Numbered from the stretch's first letter, positions 45,446 through 56,463 are shown. The stretch: 64,000 bases of DNA from Bemisia tabaci (GCF_918797505.1 NC_092795.1:27515131-27579130), one strand, 5' to 3'. Translations and numbers: made by a program. The notes: generated by a model from the letters alone, not told the origin.

Positions 45446-47569
45446 AATTAGTGGAGGTTGGGTAAAATATGGATTTACTGCTCTTTGACTTGGCACGGGA
45501 GTACAAAGTATATCAAAAAGAGGAAATGGGACATGAAGCTTTGGCTCGGATGAATTCGAAACACAAGGCAGGTGAAGAATGGACGTACGGTGGTGGCAAA
45601 GGAGGGGGTGGCGGCGAGGCGCGGTGAAAAAACGGCGCATTCTGGGTCAGAGCCTTGGGATTAGTAAACATGAAAATAATGACCATACGGCAGTGTATGA
45701 GAAGATGATAGTGCAGAGATGAGAGGTCATTCAGTGTCATGACTCAAGTGACGCAACAAGGATTCAGCGGAAGACACACTCGCGGCTTTGTTGCAACGTC
45801 GAACCACATTCCTCGCATTCTTCCGCAGCCGCACACTGGCGGGTGGGCGGAAAAAATTCAGGAGGTGGACAAATTTTTTTCCAACCCAGAAAGTAAAAGT
45901 ATCTGGATGATTTTTTAGCTTGCTACAGACTATCAAGTTGTAGCATCAATTTTATTTATTCCTCACTCAATGATTTTTAAACAGACCCTTGTCGGGCATC
46001 GAAGAAAATAGCTACTTTTGGTGCTAAAGTGGTCATCGCCTATAAGTCAATAACAAGATTTTTTTTTCAAAAACCGACATTATACTCTGTAAGTGCGTTG
46101 TCTAAGCTGCAAAATCATATATTAACATGCTCATAAAAATCTCTTATTCGTGCCAATATTGACACTTGAACCTATGTGGAGAAAAATGCGATTTTTTTTG
46201 TTTTAGGTTTCATTTAAAAAAAAGCTCCGCTGAGCTCCACTTTGAGACTTATATAGGCGTATAGGTAATGGTCTGAAGAGTGAATGGTGAAAAAAGATTT
46301 TGCAGATAGCTGCAGGTTTGAAAGCTAGAGAGGTTTTAGTGAGCGTGGGTGCGAGGTGGGAGATGAGAAATTCGGCGCGTCGCGTCGCACCACGGCACGT
46401 ATCGTGTCGCTCTGATACGACTCTTTCAGCGATGACATTTTATCTCATTTTTGGCCTAATCTAAGGAACATGGATACGATACGGAATCAAAAAACTTTTT
46501 AAAACAATGACTTCTCCAAGTGATGGGCATGTCATGGGTCAAGAGACCGGGCATTTAGTCGGTGATTTACCTTCGAGAGAAGCTCGATGTTTACGATTAA
46601 TCACGGGCATCTGTGCAATGCTTTGCTTGCAGAATATAACGTAGTGAAGTTTATTGAAAGCAAACACAAGTATTTAAGTGACTGACATAAAAAGTTTGTT
46701 ATTGCAGAAGTGAGATAATGATGTGCTCCTCACTTTAAAAGCAAATGGAAGCAAATGCATCGAATAAGGAAAGCGACTTCGAGTTAAAATTTAAAAAGTG
46801 GCTCATTTCCAATGGCTACGCAATTTATGGTTTCAAAAAATTGTAGTAGGGCAATGAGTTACTTGTTCTCCTTCTTATACACATTTTTAATAGTATTAGT
46901 CAGGACATTTTCGACATCATTTACTTGTTGCAGTGCATTTCATGTGCAAGTTGCTCAAAAATTGTGAAAGGGGGGGAGGGGGGTCGGTGTTAACAACTTT
47001 AAAAATGATTTCCGATAATCAAGTGATCATACCAAACTTCCACTTGCCGTCTTTTAAGTATTTCAACGGTTTGGAATTATTGCCGCAAAAGCGTGACTAC
47101 CCGCCAGTGTGAGCCGCTCCGAAAGAGGAGTTTCAATGTGGTCCACGAATAAGTTACACCGTCCGTTACGCGGTAACGCGGTCCAACTCCTATTGAGCAC
47201 TTTGCGCCAAAGACATCTGTATTATTGATCATACACTCAGTGGCGATTTTACAACTTCGCAACACTGTTTTTCCTAAAATTCAGTAAACAAATTCAGTAT
47301 AAGTGTCCACGGACTCTATGCATTTGTATCAATTATAGTAGATGAACTGTCAACGGATATCCTGAGACACAGCAACGAAGCAATGCCTTTCCTGCACCCA
47401 GCGCTTCTGTGTCTTTTGAAGGTTTACTTCCAAAGAGATACTGTTGGAATTTACTCAAAATTGGTTAAACTAGACCTTTTCACGCTGGGTTGTTAAAGAT
47501 CTTCCAACACTAGCCTTTGTGCGGCGACCATTAGCCTCCAGTGGCGAGGCGTGAATGATCGATAATCGA
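45446..47569. other. unannotated non-coding sequence, 2.1 kb
   Basis: No gene or dispersed repeat recognised. A G-run lies near 46970-46983. Open frames near 45430-45740 are low-complexity proline-rich translations on the minus strand. Confidence 0.5.
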
Positions 47570-47705
47570 TGGTTCCCCATTTGAATCTATGGTGAAAAAT
47601 CGATTATTAAGGTGCTTGCTGCGAACTGGTACATAGATCCTTTTCCATAGGTTTAAATGACAGATCAATAGATATCTCGCAAAGCACGCCACGCCACTGG
47701 GAGCC
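47570..47705 (+). repeat. family J repeat, copy J3
   Basis: GATCCTTTTCCATAGGTTTA, AATGACAGATCAATAGATAT, CTCGCAAAGCACGCCACGCC as in J1 and J2; AAAAATCGATTATTAAGGTG lies upstream. Confidence 0.6.
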
Positions 47706-47798
47706 TCCTGAGGAAAAGAACTGATTAAGGAGCGATCAAGAGCCTTTAGTGTCCCTACTCTCCTTCTAAAGGTGCTCCAGGTGTGCGGGATATCTATG

Positions 47799-48060
47799 AT
47801 ATCGTCACCTTCCAGGCAAAGTATCACAAGCGCCATGCGACGTTTAAAAATTTCCGCTGCCATTTTATTTCTTTACTGAGAAATTGTTGGTTGAATCTGT
47901 TCGGAAATTTCACTAAATTTTATCGGCAGCACAAAGAAAATTCGGTGAAATTTTCGGAGAGCTTCGTTGAACAATTTCTCTGTAAAAAAATAAAATGACG
48001 GCGGAAATTGTTAAACGTTGCATGGCGCTTGTGATACTTTGCCTGGAAGGTGACGATATG
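47799..48060. repeat. family E palindromic element, copy E2
   Basis: ATATCGTCACCTTCCAGGCA, AAGTATCACAAGCGCCATGC ... GCATGGCGCTTGTGATACTT, TGGAAGGTGACGATAT. Same centre as E1 (CAGCACAAAGAAAATTCGGT). Confidence 0.9.
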
Positions 48061-48082
48061 TATATTGTCCTTGGTCATTTAG

Positions 48083-48687
48083 GCCTTGTCCCCACGGGAC
48101 GTTTCATGGGATTTGTCTGAGGGAAAAATCTCACTTGGGAAGTTGGGAAATATAATGAGTTAGTCAATACTAAGCCCTTGTCTCCACGGGATGTCTCTCG
48201 TTTCATGGGATTTGTCCCAGAGGAAAATCTTTCTTGCGAAGTTGGCAAAAATATTGAGTCAGTCAATACTAATCATGGTGCACTGGAAAAAAAAAGAACA
48301 CATTGGATCTAGAGTCCAGACTCTTGAAAACATTGACAAGAAAAAATACTCTTGATTCAATCGGATTTTTGCTTGAATCAAAACGAAATCCGCTTAAATT
48401 AAGAGGCTTGGTTCTTGATTTAAGCTAGATTCTGATTGAATCAAGAGTACTGTTTCCTATCGATATTTTTAAGAGTCTGGACTCAAGATCCGATGTGTGT
48501 GTGTTTTTTTTTTTTTTTCAGTGTTCCAACTAAGAGTCATTTTGAAGTCCCAGGAACAACTTAAGAAGAAGAAGAAGACGACATGTTTTTCGTGATATTT
48601 AACGGGGGAAAAGCCCAGAAGTTTCATTCCTGCGGTTCGAACATAGGGAAAACCTCGTGAAACGTCCCGTGGAGACAAGGACAAGGC
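48083..48687. repeat. family R element with nested MITE A6
   Basis: Inverted ends GCCTTGTCCCCACGGGACGT, TTCA ... TGAAACGTCCCGTGGAGACA, AGGACAAGGC. The left arm holds a direct duplication of about 92 bp (48083-48174 and 48175-48272; each starts near CCTTGTC and ends AGTCAATACTAA). Family A copy A6 is inserted between the arms. Non-coding. Confidence 0.75.
48281..48523. repeat. family A MITE, copy A6, nested in R
   Basis: Complete: CACTGGAAAAAAAAAGAACA to a T-run then TTCAGTG with a (GT)4 slippage; right arm slightly diverged. Confidence 0.92.
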
Positions 48688-50129
48688 GTTATCTCAACTT
48701 CCTCTACGAAGGGACCCTGGTCAAAATGGGATTTTACTTTACGATCTGACACGATGGTTCTTGACCTAGCCGGCTCACGAGGCCCCGCGTGACCTTGTTT
48801 TGGCACCTTAAACTCTCGTTAGCAATTCAGCTTCGGCGCTCATTTTCCAGCCGTTATGAGCTGCCGAGTCCACGGCTCCTGACTCACGAATGAAATAACT
48901 GCGCGCGCATGCTCCTCCTTATCACTTTTCCCGCGCTTTTCGATCTGGGAGGATGCAATGACGAGATATACTTTTCTAGCGTCTCCTCTGCCGTTAGTCT
49001 CCTGGATGAGCCTTCGATTTTATTTCGCTCATGAGTCATACTCCGCTATCCATAAATTGAAAGGGCACACTTACTCATGGCTCAAGAATCGGGATGTTTC
49101 AAAATGTTTGTTTTTCTTCCTTGGGATCACTAGGAAGTTAGTGGTGATTTTTGCAAGTTAGCAACTATAGGCATCGTTCATTTCATTGTATTCGACAACA
49201 GTCAAGTTATGTTTTGGGGCAGGCTGTTTGTCCGATTTTTTTTTGACGATCCAGAGAAAATTTGCTGGTTTAAGCTTGATCAGAAACACTGCTGCCAACT
49301 CGCGAGAATAGCCTTTACCATCTTCTGTCAAGTAAAATGTAATTAAAAGCTCCAGTTGAGGCAAAGTATCCCTAAAAATTCTGGGCGTACATACATTGGT
49401 AGGCATACATCGATTTTTAAACCCGTCAAAAAGAATAAATTAAGGGTTCCCGATTTTAAAATTAAAATTAAAAGGCGTATTCACAAATATTATTTTGATA
49501 TCAAATGAAAAATCGGAACCTTCGATTTTCGAACAACCATCGAAGTTTCTCTATGAAAGTATAATTTAAGATTCTTAGTTTCGTACCCTGTTCCATAGCC
49601 TACTACTAAAATCTTCAGATTTTTTTTCCGGCGATGATTTTAGAACCTCCGACAATCGACAACAACGCGAGGATCCTCTACTTGCGGATCGAATGATCAA
49701 TGTCACGAGTCATCTCTTCCATTTACCGCTCTTCGGTCGTCTCGTTCCGCGGGAGGGCGCAGCAGCACCGTCGAGGTGTCGAACAGTAATTAATTCGCTC
49801 CTTCAATTAGCCGCAATTACTTCGACCCGATAACGTGAAGGAGACTCGGTGGCGTCTCGAGGTGACGTCGAGGATTTTCGGCGAAATAGCTCGGTAAAAG
49901 CTGAGGATTTTATTCGAGCCCCGAGTCGTGTTTCGAACATGCGAGATCGGGAACTTAAACGCACGCAATCCGTCAATTAAGTCTCCGAACAGACTGATTT
50001 TAGTGGTTACGTAAAACTAGGAACGATTGGCTAGGATCGAACGTGAATCTCGTGGTTGACAATCTCTAGCCCTTTCGTAGTCCCAAGTCGGAAGCGCTGA
50101 TCGGCAAAGAGGAACATGTGACATCATTA
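48688..50129. other. unannotated non-coding sequence
   Basis: No gene recognised. A GC-richer stretch lies near 49650-49960. Confidence 0.5.
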
Positions 50130-50300
50130 CTGCAGTGCTAAGGAAAAACGCTGTATGGACACTCAGACGTTGCCGAATTTCCATTGATGAAACATACATT
50201 TTTGAGAGAAATTATGCATGTTTTTTTTCCACGAGCTTTTCTCATACCTCGGATCTAATTGTGATAAAATTACTTTTAAAAATTGGAAGAAAAATTTCGT
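50130..50300. repeat. family C left-half fragment
   Basis: CTGCAGTGCTAAGGAAAAAC, then GACGTTGCCGAATTTCCATT and about half of the body; the right end is missing. A complete copy starts 46 bp later. Confidence 0.75.
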
Positions 50301-50345
50301 ACATCCGAGAGTAGTTACAGCGTTTAATCTTACCAAGGTACTGCA

Positions 50346-50598
50346 CTGCCGTGCTAAGGAAAAACGCCGTATGAACATTCGAAAGTTGCCAAATTTCCCA
50401 TGATAAAATTTTTGTTTTTAAGGAGATTCATATATATTTTGCTTTGAATCTTTCAGGAACTTTGAGTGAAATTTCGAGCAAAATTATCTGAAAAATTTGA
50501 AAAAAAATAAACAAAAGCTTTCTCGATAATTCGTACTTTATCAAAAGAAATTTGGCAACGCCTGAAGGTTCATACGGTGTTTTTCCTTAGCACAGCAG
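50346..50598. repeat. family C MITE with TGCA duplication
   Basis: CTGCCGTGCTAAGGAAAAAC to CGGTGTTTTTCCTTAGCACA then GCAG, flanked exactly by TGCA. Confidence 0.94.
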
Positions 50599-51321
50599 TG
50601 CAGTGGCGTAACTCACCAAGCGGGGGCTCACCCGCAGATTGTGTCCCTAGGCCCCCTCACCCCCCTTCTACTCGATTAAGGGATTTTCAAAACAAAATTT
50701 TAAAATTCCGGCAGGCGACCGGGCCTCCTAGAGCCGTGCGCCTCTCCTCCCCGCGTTCTAGGCCCTGTGAGCCCACCATTTAATACGCCACTGCAAGGTA
50801 GATTAGGTCAGCAAAACTCTCTTTTAATCCTGAGATATGGCGTGAAGTAAATTTAAATTAATGTTGATATAATGAAACTTTTCAGTAGGTCCAGTTAAAT
50901 GATCCGATTGAAAGACAATAATTCTAAAGTAACCGAAGACACCGAAATTTCCAACTATGCTCTTCAACAGTTTTTAAAATTTTTCAACACTCCCGAGGTG
51001 TGAGCCGTGTGTGCGCCTCAATTTTCCGCGTGCGTGACGTACCAGGACGAACCATTACCGGTGCACTACCGTAGTTCATCCCACCGCGAGCGTAACGAAC
51101 ACTGTTGATCGATGCTATTGAGTATGAATCTCGTCGCGGAGAACGGGTAATTAGATTGTCGTGTGAACAACTGAACATGGTGTTGTTTTAATTAGAGGTT
51201 ACCTCGTAAAACGCAAGGTCGCGCGTCTTCAACATCGCACTCTCCACTCTCCAGCTTCCCCCCTCTCCGTGATTGCCTGATTTCCCTCGAAATTATCACT
51301 TCTTCCCGCACGAAAAGCCTG
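50599..51321. other. unannotated non-coding sequence
   Basis: Nothing recognised. Confidence 0.5.
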
Positions 51322-51330
51322 CACTGGAAG

Positions 51331-51366
<36 letters not shown>

Positions 51367-51535
51367 TGGATTTAGAGTCCAGACTCTTGAAAACATTGAC
51401 AAGAAAAAGGACTCTTGATTCAATCAGATTTAAGCTTAAATCTAAAGGAAATCCGCTCAAATTAAGAGGCCTGGTTCTTGATTTAAGCTTAAATCTGATT
51501 GAATCAAGAGTATTTTTTTCTTGTCGATGTCTTTA
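51322..51535. repeat. family A MITE, copy A7, right-truncated
   Basis: CACTGGAAG with an A-run of about 30 nt; the element stops after TTCTTGTCGATGTCTTTAA, so the terminal AGAGTCTGGACTCTAG...CCAGTG is lost. An 18-nt G-run follows at about 51568-51585. Confidence 0.9.
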
Positions 51536-51790
51536 ATCAGGGTTCACCGGTACCCCATCAGCGAAGAGGGGGGGGGGGGGGGGGGCACGCGACCATCAAA
51601 TTTTGAATTCTTGGGGCCAGCTACCGAGAAAAACATTTTTTTCCTAAGCCTCTACTTGACTTTAGGGACCTCGTATCTTGTGGAGTGAGTCCTTATCCCT
51701 CATCTTTTATAGGGTTCCGTACTTTTGACAAGGATGCGCCTTGGTTAGATTTCTAACAAGAAATCTAACCACTGTGTGACCCAGTGTTAC

Positions 51791-52020
51791 CACTGGGAAA
51801 AAAAACACATTGGATCTAGAGTCCAGACTCTTTTAAAAAATCGGCAAGAAAAATTACTCTTGATTCAATTAGAATCTAGCTTAAATCAAGAACCAAGCCT
51901 CTTAATTTAAGCGGATTTCGTTTTGATTCAAGCAAAAATCCGATTGAATCATAAGTATTTTTTCTTGTCAATGTTTTCAAAAGTCTGGACTCTAGATCCA
52001 ATGTGTTTTTTTTCCCAATG
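51791..52020. repeat. family A MITE, copy A8
   Basis: Complete; CACTGGGAAAAAAAACACAT to TTTTTTTTCCCAATG; AC flanks both ends. Confidence 0.93.
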
Positions 52021-53855
52021 ACTGATTCAGGTTAAAATTTTCCGTATTTTCCAATTTTGATACAATAATTTCCAAAGTATGCCGGAAGCCGCGACTTTTA
52101 AAATCAGAACCCCTTTTTGTTCCTCTAAGGAGAGCCAGGGGGCTTCGGGACGATGCAATTTTTATTCCCTGGGTTGAGTCTCTTTTCGTTCCAATGGTCC
52201 CCGACCTCGTCCGACGTATACGAACAACCCACATATAAACTTGGTACGGGTGGACTAGGTCACCCTGTACATCTCAATGTAAAGCAAGCTAATTCACACC
52301 GCACAATCTGGCAATGTTGCTGCACATGGGTCTCTGTTCTCCCTGCAAAATGCCAGTTCTGGTTATTCACGAATGAACGAACACTTCAAGAACGGCCTGT
52401 TTTTTTTTCGGGTCCTGAATTTATTTGTCGATTTCCGAGAAGAAATGAAGGCTATTAAGTAGACATAGGTTAGTAGACATAAGTTCACGGTTAACCCGAT
52501 CTTGAATTTTTTGCGATTTGGTGATGAAAAAGTGTCCCCGTCTACCTACACAGAGTGTACTGACGGTGATTTTTATTGCTCTTAATTTTTAGTAGTTCTA
52601 AGTGGAAAATGAAAAAAAGTTCAGGACTCAGTACCTATTGATCGAAGTGCTCAGTCACTGAACTTAACTTTTGGCTCCCGCAGTTGTACATTTGGCTGAG
52701 TGTATGCATGGGCCTCTTCTTTAAAACGCAATACGCGAAGAAAATGTTTTCAGTAAATCCTTCAAACGTAAGCTAGAAAGGTTCGTGCGTAAACGATGCG
52801 GTCTCGGCTTAGGTACATACCAAAGCACAAAGCCTAGTGGTTGGCAATGTAATCTTAAAACTTTGCTGCAATGGTCAAAGTACAAAAGTTTCTGGGGGGG
52901 GGGGGGGAACCGAATGCTTTGACATCTTTATGGGGCCGTACCTCACGGTGTTCGGTGATTACGCCGAAATGTTTTTCTCCATGACTTGATTTTATGAATT
53001 TGAAGTCATTGAAAATTCATAATTTCGGTTTTTAAAATCCATGATGATTACCGAGTACAGACAATCGAGTGAAGATCATGATCTTCCATTTTTTAGATCT
53101 TATTTTGATCGTCAGGAGTGAAGTGAAGAAAGTTGGTCCTCAAATCGTTTTTAGGCGATCTAAGTGAAAACTTTAAAATTGGGCAATGGATGGCTAGAGC
53201 TTCAAATAAAAAGACTGAAAACAATCATTGAGGGCCGAAATTTGCCAAAAAATCCTGTAATTTTTGCCGTGGACACGGCAGATTAGAATGCTAAGTAGCA
53301 CTTTTTCGAAACCACTTTTTTTTTACCAAGAAATTATGAACTCACATAACTCTAGTTTGGTGCGATATTTTTTGGCGCTTTTGAAAAACGCTCTGAAAAG
53401 ACACCACCACATTTCGGCACACGTAACTCAATTTTAAGTTTCTGTTGGCCTTTTTACAGTTAACGATTATTGTTATCATATTTCTGAATGATTTCTTACA
53501 GGTTTTATCCTTAAAATTCCGATTGTAGATACGCCTTGTTAGCTGAATTCCACGCGCTTAATCGCATGAGGACGGCTCCAAACCGTAAACGTGCATCATT
53601 TGAAGGTCATAAGTCTTGCGGTGTGGCTCATTGTCGATATTCGAAAGTGAATTTTAGGTATGAAACCATATTATTTCAAGGTTTCAAAGGTATTTTGTCC
53701 GCGTGCATGTTTTCCTCTCGTTAGTTAAAACTCATCAAGAGCAAAGTGGTCAACGGTTTGACACCGGGCGGGAGTTTCGCGAGTCCAAGTCAAGACTACG
53801 GCGGGGCAAACAAAAGCCGGAGAAGTGAGTGGGCACCGCGAAACCCTAGAGTATG
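52021..53855. other. unannotated non-coding sequence, 1.8 kb
   Basis: No gene recognised; a 14-nt G-run at about 52894-52907. Confidence 0.5.
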
Positions 53856-54648
53856 CAGCCGTGCTGAGGAAAAACGACGTATGAACATCTAAATGTTGCC
53901 AAATTTCCAATCCAGATGAAATTTGTATTTTTGACTAGAATGGAGAATTTGCTCGCAAGTTTTTCATTGCTTCATCTGAAAGTGCTTAAAGAGCTGATTT
54001 CACACTATTTTTCATAATTTTTTTTCAGATATGGGAGATGGTGTAAAAATAGATTTAAAAGCGAGAAAATGCACAGCCTAGTGACGTCATCTGGCGGCAT
54101 TTCCCATTTAAACACATGTATTTCAAGAGATTAGATAATTTTGTCATATCTTCTCCAATAATTGTTAAAATGTTTTTTTTAAATCCTTAGACAGTGATTT
54201 CACCGATATTAATTTTTAATAAATTGAGAAAGAAAACTGCTAGCTCCAAGCAAATGGAGGCGAGGGTTATGCTTGCATCCGGTTAACATGTTATTCTAGG
54301 ATAAGATTTTTGAAATTATTTTCCGCCCTTTTTCGATCAATTATACTTCCCCCCTGAGGCCCTTCGCGGTCTTCCGGGGACTTGAGAATTGCTGCCTTTA
54401 GACTAAATTGCGAGTAAAATTTCTCTTGAAATATTAAAATATTCACTATTTTTCGAGAAATTTTGTATTTTATGAGGCCCTTCGCGGTCTCCCGGGGACT
54501 TGAGCATTGCTGCCTTAGACGAAAGTGCGAGTAAAATTTCTCTTGAAGTATGAAAATATTCACAATTTTTCGAGAAATTTTGCATTTTATGGAAGGAAAT
54601 TTGACAACACAGGAAGGCTCTTATGGCGTTCTTCCTCAGGACGGAGGT
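53856..54648. repeat. expanded family C copy
   Basis: A family C left end (CAGCCGTGCTGAGGAAAAAC, GACGTATGAACATC, AATGTTGCCAAATTTCC) and a right end (AAGGAAATTTGACAACACAG, TTATGGCGTTCTTCCTCAGG, ACGGAG) are about 790 bp apart, about three times the normal length. The extra DNA includes the tandem pair at 54355-54590. It could be one expanded element or two truncated ones. Confidence 0.6.
54355..54590 (+). repeat. two-copy tandem repeat, 118-bp period
   Basis: Two units starting TGAGGCCCTTCGCGGTCT, continuing GGGGACTTGAG, GAGTAAAATTTCTCTTGAA and TTTTTCGAGAAATTTTG, at 54355 and 54473, about 90% identical by eye. Confidence 0.92.
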
Positions 54649-54881
54649 ATGATCGAATTTTATGCGGTTTGTCGAACGGAGAGACACGGGTCGGCCGACG
54701 CCAGGATCGCGAGAAGTCCCCCGTGTAATCGCGGATTAAAAAAGACTTGGACTATCCGTGTAACGTGAGGAACACTACAAGCACAAGCAGGCGTTAATAA
54801 GATCAACTGACATTCCTGCACCTCCCGCGTCGTGTTTTTACATTCGTCGTTCCGCTTTGAGATTCGCCGGTCGTATAACTC

Positions 54882-55207
54882 GTTATAGCTTCGAAAGTAA
54901 GCTGCAGTATCGACTTTCTCTAGTGCTTTGAAGCGCCACGGTGGGTGTATAGACCTGCGTTCAATGGAAAATAAATTCCACATATTTCTTGTTATAGCTT
55001 CGAAAGTAAGCTGCAGTATTGACTTTTCTGTAATGCACTGAAGCGCCACAGTGGGTATATAGACCTGCGTTCAATGGAAAATAAATTCCACATATTTCTT
55101 GTTATAGCTTCGAAAGTAAGCTGCAGTATTGACTTTTCTGTAATGCACTGAAGCGCCACAGTGGGTATATAGACCTGCGTTCAATGGAAAATAAATTCCA
55201 CGCATTT
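54882..55207 (+). repeat. three-copy tandem repeat, about 110-bp period
   Basis: Units start GTTATAGCTTCGAAAGTAAG at 54882, 54991 and 55101 and end ATGGAAAATAAATTCCAC. Units 2 and 3 are almost identical; unit 1 is more diverged. It could be a young minisatellite or local satellite seed. No coding frame runs through all units. Confidence 0.95.
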
Positions 55208-55225
55208 TTGGTGTGTGTGATTATA

Positions 55226-55304
55226 CAGGGTTTCCACAGTCAGGGAAAACCGGGAAATGTCTGGGAATTTTAAAAAGTCAGGGAAAATCGGGTAATGCCA
55301 GGGA
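55226..55304 (+). repeat. family D-like left fragment
   Basis: CAGGGTTTCCACAGTCAGGG, then GGGAAAATCGGGTAATG repeats; it is cut by MITE A9. A similar stretch at about 56700-56775 (ATCGGGTAAATGTCAGGG then TGTGGCAACTCTG) might be its other end. Confidence 0.45.
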
Positions 55305-55541
55305 CACTAGAAAAAAAACACATTGGATCTAGAGTCCAGACTCTTGGAAACATTGACAAGAGAAAATACTCTTGATTCAATCAGATTTAAGCTTAAATCA
55401 AGAACCAAGCGGCCTCTTAATTTGAGCGGATTTCCTTTTGATTTAAGCTTCAATCTGATTGAATCAAGAGTTTTTTTTCTTGTCAATGTTTTCAAGAGTC
55501 TGGACTCTAGATCCAATGTGTTTTTTTTTTTTTTTCCAGTG
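55305..55541. repeat. family A MITE, copy A9
   Basis: CACTAGAAAAAAAACACATT (G to A change in the fifth base) to a T-run then CCAGTG; otherwise complete. No matching dinucleotide flanks it. Confidence 0.92.
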
Positions 55542-55786
55542 TAACTACAGTTATCTTTCGAGGATTATTTTCGTGTGTGTGCTTGCGTGCTTCTCGCAAA
55601 GCTTGGCTCATGGCAATTTTTTCCCACGATTCCACGTAACTTTGAAACCCACTTTGTTTTTCAATTCAAATCTCTGCGATTGATAACAAATGGATACAAA
55701 TTTTAAGTTATTCACTTTTAATCTGCTTTCCCGTTGCACATGCAGTGAACGCTACTTTTATTTTCCGCCCTGTTAAATCATTTAAC

Positions 55787-55897
55787 TAACATTCTTCCTT
55801 GTATGTTTTGTTGCAGGTAAGGATTTCTTTCATTGTACTCCTGTTCACAAGAAAGCTTCGATTGAATCAATTTTCACTTGCCTATTCACGTGAGTAT
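55787..55897 (+). other. candidate recursive-splice cassette 2 (73-nt RS-exon)
   Basis: TTTAACTAACATT (branch-point-like), a pyrimidine tract CTTCCTTGTATGTTTTG, and CAG at 55814-55816 joined directly to GTAAGG; GTGAGT at 55890. The implied exon is 55817-55889, 73 nt, exactly the length of that at 5744-5816 and identical at 58 of 73 positions without gaps, including an unbroken 13-nt TTCGATTGAATCA block. Differences fall in all three codon positions, so there is no clear coding signature. Beyond about 30 bp on the acceptor side and 10 bp on the donor side the two loci no longer align, unlike a transposon pair. Confidence 0.5.
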
Positions 55898-56014
55898 TTC
55901 TCGTTGTTGTATATGTATTTCTCGTAGTATTTCTCGATAACTCTAGGGGAGTCAACTTAATTTTCATCTCTATGAACCATCATATGTGAAAAACAACATC
56001 CATCCATCCCCCTT

Positions 56015-56463
56015 TTAAGGTGATTCGATGGACGCCATATTTTGTGTCAGAACGGCATGCGATATATCGCATCAATTTGGTTCCATTTTCTCAGCTACTC
56101 GTCATTTTTCTCCAATTTTGAGATCGCAACTCTGTTGTCAGGAGACTAAAGCACTCACTTACCAATTTCAACAAAGAAATTCAACGTAATAAAGGCGTGG
56201 TTTGTTTAGAGAGAAAACATAGCAATCGAGTGCAGTTTCGATATCAGTATCGAATGCGATGTTTTCTCTCTGAAAAAACCACGCCTTTATTACGTTGAAT
56301 TTCTTTGTTAAAATTGGTAAGTGAGTGCTATGGTCTCCTGACAACAAAATTGCGATCTCAAAATTGGAGAAAAATGACGAGTAGCTGAGAAAATGGAACC
56401 AATTGATGCGATATATCGCATGCCGTTCTGACACAAAATATGGCGTCCATCGAATCACCTTAA
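56015..56463. repeat. 449-bp foldback flanked by TTAA
   Basis: Arms of about 205 bp pair almost perfectly (TTAAGGTGATTCGATGGACG ... CGTCCATCGAATCACCTTAA) around a 38-bp centre that itself contains TCGATATCAGTATCGA. TTAA at both edges matches the target of piggyBac-type elements, so it may be a piggyBac-like MITE; the inner GGTG rather than CCC makes that uncertain. Non-coding. Confidence 0.88.

Noticed and set aside
45434..45740. Proline-rich minus-strand frames
   Set aside because: Low-complexity translation of purine/pyrimidine-biased DNA, no homologous pattern.
50010..50055. GTTCGATCC-like T-arm on the minus strand suggesting a tRNA
   Set aside because: The flanking bases do not form a T stem, and no D arm, anticodon arm or acceptor stem could be built.
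54882..55207. Regular repeats considered as a CRISPR array
   Set aside because: The repeats are contiguous 110-bp units with no unique spacers, in a eukaryotic context.
1830..55544. Repeated open frames with LTRKNTLDSI- and DVFKSLDSRS-like peptides on both strands
   Set aside because: They all lie on family A MITEs and are translations of the same inverted repeat; no gene.
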